Shown here in pieces: positions 5,084 through 6,298 of a stretch of 6,298 nt of DNA (the first letter of the stretch is position 1; every line of letters begins with the position of its first letter). Position numbers and translations under genes: made by a program. The stretch lies in NCBI GenBank assembly GCA_021804525.1, contig JAJZHJ010000087.1:1-6298 (forward strand), read 5' to 3'. Below the pieces are notes generated by a model. That model did not search any database. It was not told the DNA's origin and saw nothing but the letters and a program-made list of their open reading frames with translations. This stretch comes from Bacteroidota bacterium. GTDB taxonomy: Bacteria; Bacteroidota; Bacteroidia; Bacteroidales; Paludibacteraceae.

Positions 5084-5088
5084 GGAGG
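5084..5088 (+). promoter_or_regulatory. Shine-Dalgarno sequence deciding the TPR gene start
   Basis: GGAGG lies 10 bases before the ATG at 5099 and 22 bases before the in-frame ATG at 5111, so it favours 5099. Strong Shine-Dalgarno sites are otherwise missing from the genes in this window. It sits inside a seven-codon ORF (ATG 5082 to TAG 5103-5105) that overlaps the TPR start; that is probably incidental. Confidence 0.5.
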
Positions 5089-5098
5089 ACCCGTTCTT

Positions 5099-6298
5099 AT
5101 GGTAGGAAAAATGAAAACAATCGCATTTGTTATGGTTATGCTCATTACTGTAGGCTGGATGAGCAACCTGAAAGCGCAAACGCTCGATGATGCTATTCTA
5201 TTAACTCACAGCGAACAATTTGTGGCAGCAAAGAAGGCATTTGAATCACTCGTTGGCCAACAGCCTCAAAACGGAACTAACTACTTCCATTATGGGCAGT
5301 ATTATATTCAACGCTATCTGGCCGATACGGCTTCCGTTTCACTCAAGAAATCAATAGCAGAAGCAACTGTCGTGTTTAATCAAGGTATTACAGCCGAACC
5401 CACAAATCCGCTTAATTTTGTTGGTTTAGCTGAAATGGCAATGTTTCAAAAAGACACGGTTAAGGCCAACGGTTATTTAGCCCAAGCACAGGAGCTGCTA
5501 CCCGGAAAACACAAGAAAATTAAAATGGAGAAAGACATCCAAGCTACAGTCTACACAAAGATGGCAGATGCCTATGTCATTAGCAACACCAAAGACACAG
5601 CTTCTATTTTTAGTTATCTTCGCATAGCGGAAAAATTGGATCCCAAAAATTTTGAAATCTATTTAGTAAAAGGTGATGCTTACATTTATATCTTGAATGA
5701 TGGTTCAAATGCTATTTTCAACTATAATCTTGCCGCCAAATACAACCCCAAATCAGCCTCAGCACAACTACGGATTGGGCAGCTTTGGGTACGATCAAAA
5801 AACTACGATGATGCGTTGACTACTTATCAGGAAGTAGTAAAAATGGATCCAACATTTGCTCCAGCATATAAAGAACTTGGCTTCCTATATGCCTCCAAAG
5901 GTGATAATGAAAATGCAAAAATCAATTTTCAGAAATTTTTGGAGTTGTCATCCGGGAACGTAGAAGCTCAGCTGCAATATATCAATACACTATTTACGCT
6001 GAAGGATTATCAAGAAGCAGCAACACAAGCAGCAAAAGTACTACAAACCGACAGTAGCAATGTTGATTTGTACCGTGCGTTAGCTTATTCTGATTATGAA
6101 ACAGGCAAAACAGGACAGGCAAAACAAGAATTAGACGAATTTTTCAAGAAAACAGCAACGGACAACATTCGTCCATTAGATTATGCTTATTATGCACGTT
6201 CGTTATCCAAGTTGAAACAAGACTCACTTGCCGGAGTTTACTTTGTTAAAGCATATAATTTAGACACAACACAAATCAACTACTTAACGGAAGCATCC
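5099..6298 (+). CDS. Exported TPR-repeat protein (partial, runs off the right edge)
   Basis: The first 400 codons are visible without a stop and the 3' end lies beyond the window. The N-terminus has basic residues, a hydrophobic core (about 8-24) and LKAQT, typical of a Bacteroidota signal peptide cleaved near Ala26, so the mature protein should be periplasmic. Tetratricopeptide repeats with an exact 34-residue period begin at 222, 256 and 290, with a fourth near 324; the 256 unit has the classical pattern AYKELGFLYASKGDNENAK. Less regular helical repeats cover about 31-210, including SYLRIAEKLDPKN. TPR proteins are protein-binding scaffolds; no catalytic domain is visible. The start at 5099 is favoured by GGAGG; 5111 is the alternative and still keeps the signal peptide. 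It probably shares a transcript with the lipoprotein and may act with it in the envelope. Confidence 0.88.
   Translation, partial: MVGKMKTIAFVMVMLITVGWMSNLKAQTLDDAILLTHSEQFVAAKKAFESLVGQQPQNGTNYFHYGQYYIQRYLADTASVSLKKSIAEATVVFNQGITAEPTNPLNFVGLAEMAMFQKDTVKANGYLAQAQELLPGKHKKIKMEKDIQATVYTKMADAYVISNTKDTASIFSYLRIAEKLDPKNFEIYLVKGDAYIYILNDGSNAIFNYNLAAKYNPKSASAQLRIGQLWVRSKNYDDALTTYQEVVKMDPTFAPAYKELGFLYASKGDNENAKINFQKFLELSSGNVEAQLQYINTLFTLKDYQEAATQAAKVLQTDSSNVDLYRALAYSDYETGKTGQAKQELDEFFKKTATDNIRPLDYAYYARSLSKLKQDSLAGVYFVKAYNLDTTQINYLTEAS

Overview
The window looks like chromosomal DNA from a Bacteroidales-type member of the Bacteroidota. It is AT-rich and mostly lacks Shine-Dalgarno sequences. It carries a TATATTTG promoter element of the Bacteroidota -7 class (TAnnTTTG), and its 2-oxoacid oxidoreductase proteins match the Bacteroides/Parabacteroides form as I remember it. 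I cannot name the genus. No tRNA, rRNA, CRISPR array, transposase or phage gene was seen.

Layout: positions 1-64 hold the edge of a neighbouring gene whose strand is uncertain, followed by a perfect palindrome (69-97) and about 550 bases of AT-rich DNA with no credible gene. Positions 649-3511 encode a four-subunit, CoA- and ferredoxin-dependent 2-oxoacid oxidoreductase in the order delta (two 4Fe-4S clusters), alpha, beta (thiamine diphosphate), gamma. Its substrate is 2-oxoglutarate (Kor) or branched-chain 2-oxoacids (Vor); sequence reading alone does not decide which. The delta and alpha genes are 7 nt apart and beta follows after 64 nt, but gamma is set off by a 173-nt gap.

Positions 3613-6298 form a second transcription unit with its own promoter element. 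It encodes a 76-residue two-helix membrane protein with a polyacidic tail, a PstS-family substrate-binding lipoprotein (319 residues), and an exported TPR protein that runs off the right edge. No PstCAB permease or ATPase gene lies in the window. An envelope scaffold or sensing role fits the visible context better than plain phosphate import, but this is inference.

The most unusual structure is a duplicated leader of 98 bp, about 80% identical by hand alignment. It occurs immediately before the gamma-subunit gene (2868-2965) and before the PstS-like gene (3990-4087), two functionally unrelated genes in different transcription units. Both copies end six bases into the downstream gene. Each contains a 31-codon ORF whose stop overlaps the next start (ATGA), a small A/U-rich hairpin whose two differing bases keep pairing through G-U wobbles, and an inverted repeat CATACG...CGTATG whose right arm contains the start codon. 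This is the best candidate here for an undescribed cis-regulatory or repeat family.
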